Shown: one piece after another, positions 62,761-64,000 of the stretch
Layout: every line of letters begins with the position of its first letter
Numbering within the stretch: position 1 is the first letter of the stretch
Assembly (NCBI GenBank): GCA_944322845.1
Contig: CALUQE010000007.1
Span: forward strand, 41,423-105,422
Length of the DNA stretch: 64,000 nt
Direction of reading: 5' to 3'
Origin: Candidatus Gastranaerophilales bacterium
Lineage (GTDB): Bacteria > Cyanobacteriota > Vampirovibrionia > Gastranaerophilales > Gastranaerophilaceae
Position numbers and translations under genes: made by a program
The notes under the pieces: model-generated
The model's input: the letters and a program-made list of their open reading frames with translations, nothing else
Told to the model about the DNA's origin: nothing
The model's database searches: none

Positions 62761-63126
62761 ATGACAGACGGAATCGGAAGACTTTCAGGATATGGCAATT
62801 ACGGCGTAGGCGGATATATGCCGCAAAGAAGAGAGGATGTTTCAAAAGAGGCAAATCCTCAGGAACAAGCTTTAGTAAATAATCATGAAGAAACTCAGGT
62901 GGATCCTTCCAAGATAATGGAGTTTCTTGCAAATAATAATTTCTTTGTTGCTGCACCGGCAGTGTCTGAGGTTGGTGAAGTAGATGCTGCAACTCAAGAT
63001 AGAGTAGCAGGCTACATGGAACAGTTTGAAATGATTTACGGAGTTGTACAGGAAGAGTTCGGTGAAGAACTTGCTCCTGCCGTAATGGATGTAGTGATGG
63101 ATAAGTTAATGGGCATGACTGAATAA
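62761..63126 (+). CDS. Small signal-less protein, Gly/Tyr-rich N-terminus, unknown
   Basis: A 121-residue protein. The first 30 residues are Gly/Tyr-rich and probably disordered (GIGRLSGYGNYGVGGYMPQR). A Glu/Gln-rich linker follows. Residues 48-121 are acidic amphipathic helices (VDPSKIMEFLANNNFF, VAGYMEQFEMIYGVVQEEFG, ELAPAVMDVVMDKLMGMTE). This resembles small secreted or chaperone-like acidic helical proteins. I recognise no family. It has its own sigma-28-type promoter and SD AAGGAG, 117 bp after the giant gene, whose promoter is of the same type, so they should be co-regulated. Confidence 0.75.
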   Translation: MTDGIGRLSGYGNYGVGGYMPQRREDVSKEANPQEQALVNNHEETQVDPSKIMEFLANNNFFVAAPAVSEVGEVDAATQDRVAGYMEQFEMIYGVVQEEFGEELAPAVMDVVMDKLMGMTE

Positions 63127-63162
63127 GTTTTTCACACACAATTTTTCTACACTTAATCATTG

Positions 63163-63191
63163 AAAAGACTAATTTTATTAGTCTTTTTTTT
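63163..63191 (+). terminator. Terminator after the 121-aa gene
   Basis: AAAAGACTAAT pairs with ATTAGTCTTTT around a 3-nt loop, followed by a T-run of about ten. Confidence 0.9.
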
Positions 63192-63258
63192 TTGTGAAAC
63201 CTATAGTGCAAAAAATATTTTTACGTGTTTTAAGTATCAATATAAAAGGAGAATATAT

Positions 63259-63618
63259 ATGCAATACAATAATACAATTATGCCTTCAAACTCTGCAGTA
63301 GCTTTCAAAGCGAGTTTTGATGCAAAATTTTTAAATGCTGCAGATGCTTACTACCAAAAAATGAATTCACCTGCAAAATATAAACAATTTTGTTCGGCGG
63401 TAAGGAGATTTGCGGAAGTGCCTAACTCAGATCACATTACAATTCGTTATAATAAAGGTTTTGCAAACGGAAAGCCTTCCCACATGCTATATGCTTCAGA
63501 AAATGGTAAAGACGTTCTTTTAACTGCAAAAGATCAGTTTAGAAAATTGCTGGACAAATTTTCTTACATGAACGAATACGAATTTAAATTAAAAACCGGA
63601 TTGATTAAAAAACAGTAA
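63259..63618 (+). CDS. Small basic signal-less protein, unknown
   Basis: A 119-residue protein. I place the start at ATG 63259, with AAAAGGAG 7 nt upstream; the longer ORF would begin inside the preceding terminator. The N-terminal 20 residues are polar and Asn/Ser-rich, ending AVAFKASFDAKFL. The rest alternates helices and strands (SHMLYASENGKDVLLTAKDQFRKLLDKF). There is no signal peptide or membrane segment. The FKASF/FKAKF-type start is shared in my reading with no other protein here. Function unknown; it may belong with the upstream effector-like genes. Confidence 0.65.
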   Translation: MQYNNTIMPSNSAVAFKASFDAKFLNAADAYYQKMNSPAKYKQFCSAVRRFAEVPNSDHITIRYNKGFANGKPSHMLYASENGKDVLLTAKDQFRKLLDKFSYMNEYEFKLKTGLIKKQ

Positions 63619-63693
63619 AGCCTTGTTTCTGCGATGTTTTACGGTTGATGTAAAGAATTGTAAAATAAAAATAAAAAAAATTTAAAAAGGGTG

Positions 63694-63721
63694 TTGACAT
63701 TTAAAATTGATGAAATATGAT
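63694..63721 (+). promoter_or_regulatory. Strong sigma-70 promoter of the leader RNA
   Basis: Consensus TTGACA (63694-63699), a 16-bp spacer and TATGAT (63716-63721). An A-rich stretch upstream (63660-63690) may act as an UP element. Confidence 0.8.
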
Positions 63722-63918
63722 AATAAATGTCGGTTGAGAGAACCGGGACAGACAAAAGAAACGAGTCTGTCGGGTTAAGTACCCCGTGTTGATGAAGTAT
63801 GAAAAACATACAGCTGGAGGAATTAAGTAATCTGGTCATCTTCACAAAATACTAAGCCTTAAATTTTATGTATAAATAGCAAAATAAAACTAGAGGCTTG
63901 TTGTTAATTTTTAAATTA

Positions 63919-63938
63919 GCACTTTGACAACAGAATAG
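63919..63938 (+). promoter_or_regulatory. boxA-like antitermination site
   Basis: GCACTTTGACAACAGAATAG resembles the boxA region of bacterial rRNA leaders (TGYTCTTTGAAAACTGAATA-like). NusB/S10 would bind the transcript here to prevent early termination. Confidence 0.5.
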
Positions 63939-64000
63939 CTGAAGACGAAGAACTTGTTAATTCGAAAAAACGAGATGGACAACGAATAGTAATGAGCTAG

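Larger units (their letters stand above)
63619..64000 (+). other. Non-coding leader region, probably upstream of an rRNA operon
   Basis: No gene is visible in these 382 bases. A strong promoter (63694-63721) is followed by a series of hairpins: CGGTT/AACCG (63731-63745), GACAGAC/GTCTGTC (63747-63771), CGGG/CCCG (63771-63786) and GTATG/CATAC (63797-63811). A longer AAGCCT/AGGCTT helix (63854-63899) and a boxA-like antitermination site follow. This layout (strong promoter, structured leader, boxA) is that of rRNA operon leaders; 16S would lie beyond 64000. A distinct small RNA at 63725-63840 is the alternative. Confidence 0.55.

Noticed and set aside
63160..63258. Longer N-terminus of the 119-aa protein (MKRLILLVFFFCETYSAK), which looks like a signal peptide
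   Set aside because: It would start inside the hairpin and T-run of the preceding terminator, while ATG 63259 has a good SD.
63639..63845. 68-codon minus-strand ORF
   Set aside because: It covers the promoter and hairpins of the leader RNA and has no SD.
1..64000. CRISPR arrays, prophage, insertion sequences, tRNA genes
   Set aside because: I looked for regular spaced repeats, transposase/integrase motifs and tRNA T-loops (GTTCRA) in intergenic regions and saw none that held up.

Overview
The window is AT-rich, densely coded chromosomal DNA from a Gram-negative-type bacterium. The outer membrane is implied by LptC/LptA-type lipopolysaccharide transport proteins, a beta-barrel porin, a SurA/PrsA-like lipoprotein foldase and two haemagglutinin-type (two-partner secretion, TPS) exoproteins. 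A polyprenyl synthase followed by a DUF212/YuiD membrane protein is an order I associate with Cyanobacteria. With the low GC and many unrecognised signal-less proteins, I infer a non-photosynthetic cyanobacterial relative (Vampirovibrionia/Melainabacteria, Gastranaerophilales-like). No rRNA or marker search could be run, so this is an inference.

Layout. 1-3.8 kb: end of a prenyl synthase gene, a DUF212 gene, then rpsE-rpmD-rplO-secY with its own terminator. 3.8-8.6 kb: a minus-strand operon yajQ-mgtE-radical SAM-smpB-unknown-ykgJ. 8.7-10.8 kb: first TPS exoprotein. 10.9-18 kb: ATP-grasp protein, lptC-lptA-TPR, dprA-topA. 18-19.8 kb: an M48-like protein lacking its zinc motif, a secreted unknown and a frameshifted beta-propeller gene. 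19.8-23.4 kb: a TetR-controlled pair of aldo/keto reductases and a zinc alcohol dehydrogenase. 23.4-29 kb: SIMPL protein, TPR protein, sigma-70 factor, patatin and a polytopic membrane protein. 29-35 kb: leuC-type gene, mtnA, and ssb with an acid-sugar kinase/pdxA pair. 35-38 kb: an M41 (FtsH-type) protease with a degenerate ATPase. 38-44.5 kb: murA-unknown-mfd-prsA. 44.6-50.4 kb: a block of signal-less coiled-coil proteins, a porin and a CHAP hydrolase. 50.5-55 kb: secreted unknowns, a beta-lactamase-fold hydrolase and the second TPS exoprotein. 55-63.6 kb: a 2532-residue effector-like protein and two small proteins. 63.6-64 kb: a strong promoter, a structured leader and a boxA-like site, probably leading into an rRNA operon beyond the window.

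The most interesting signal is regulatory and architectural. Three transcription units (2532-aa protein; 121-aa protein; an 89-aa/110-aa pair) are preceded by matches to the flagellar sigma-28 consensus TAAAGTTT-N11-GCCGATAA, one of them perfect. Next to the perfect site, a 110-aa and a 572-aa protein share homologous N- and C-terminal helices around a middle of very different size, as flagellins do, and a 285-aa neighbour shares the C-terminal helix. This suggests a motility-coupled secreted or filament-forming system. Two further regulatory patterns recur: four genes carry TGnTAnAAT exactly 6 nt before the ATG with no Shine-Dalgarno (leaderless transcripts), and three genes share a spaced promoter block GTTACAAAAARGCAAT-N12-(ATnTnnTTTATATA).
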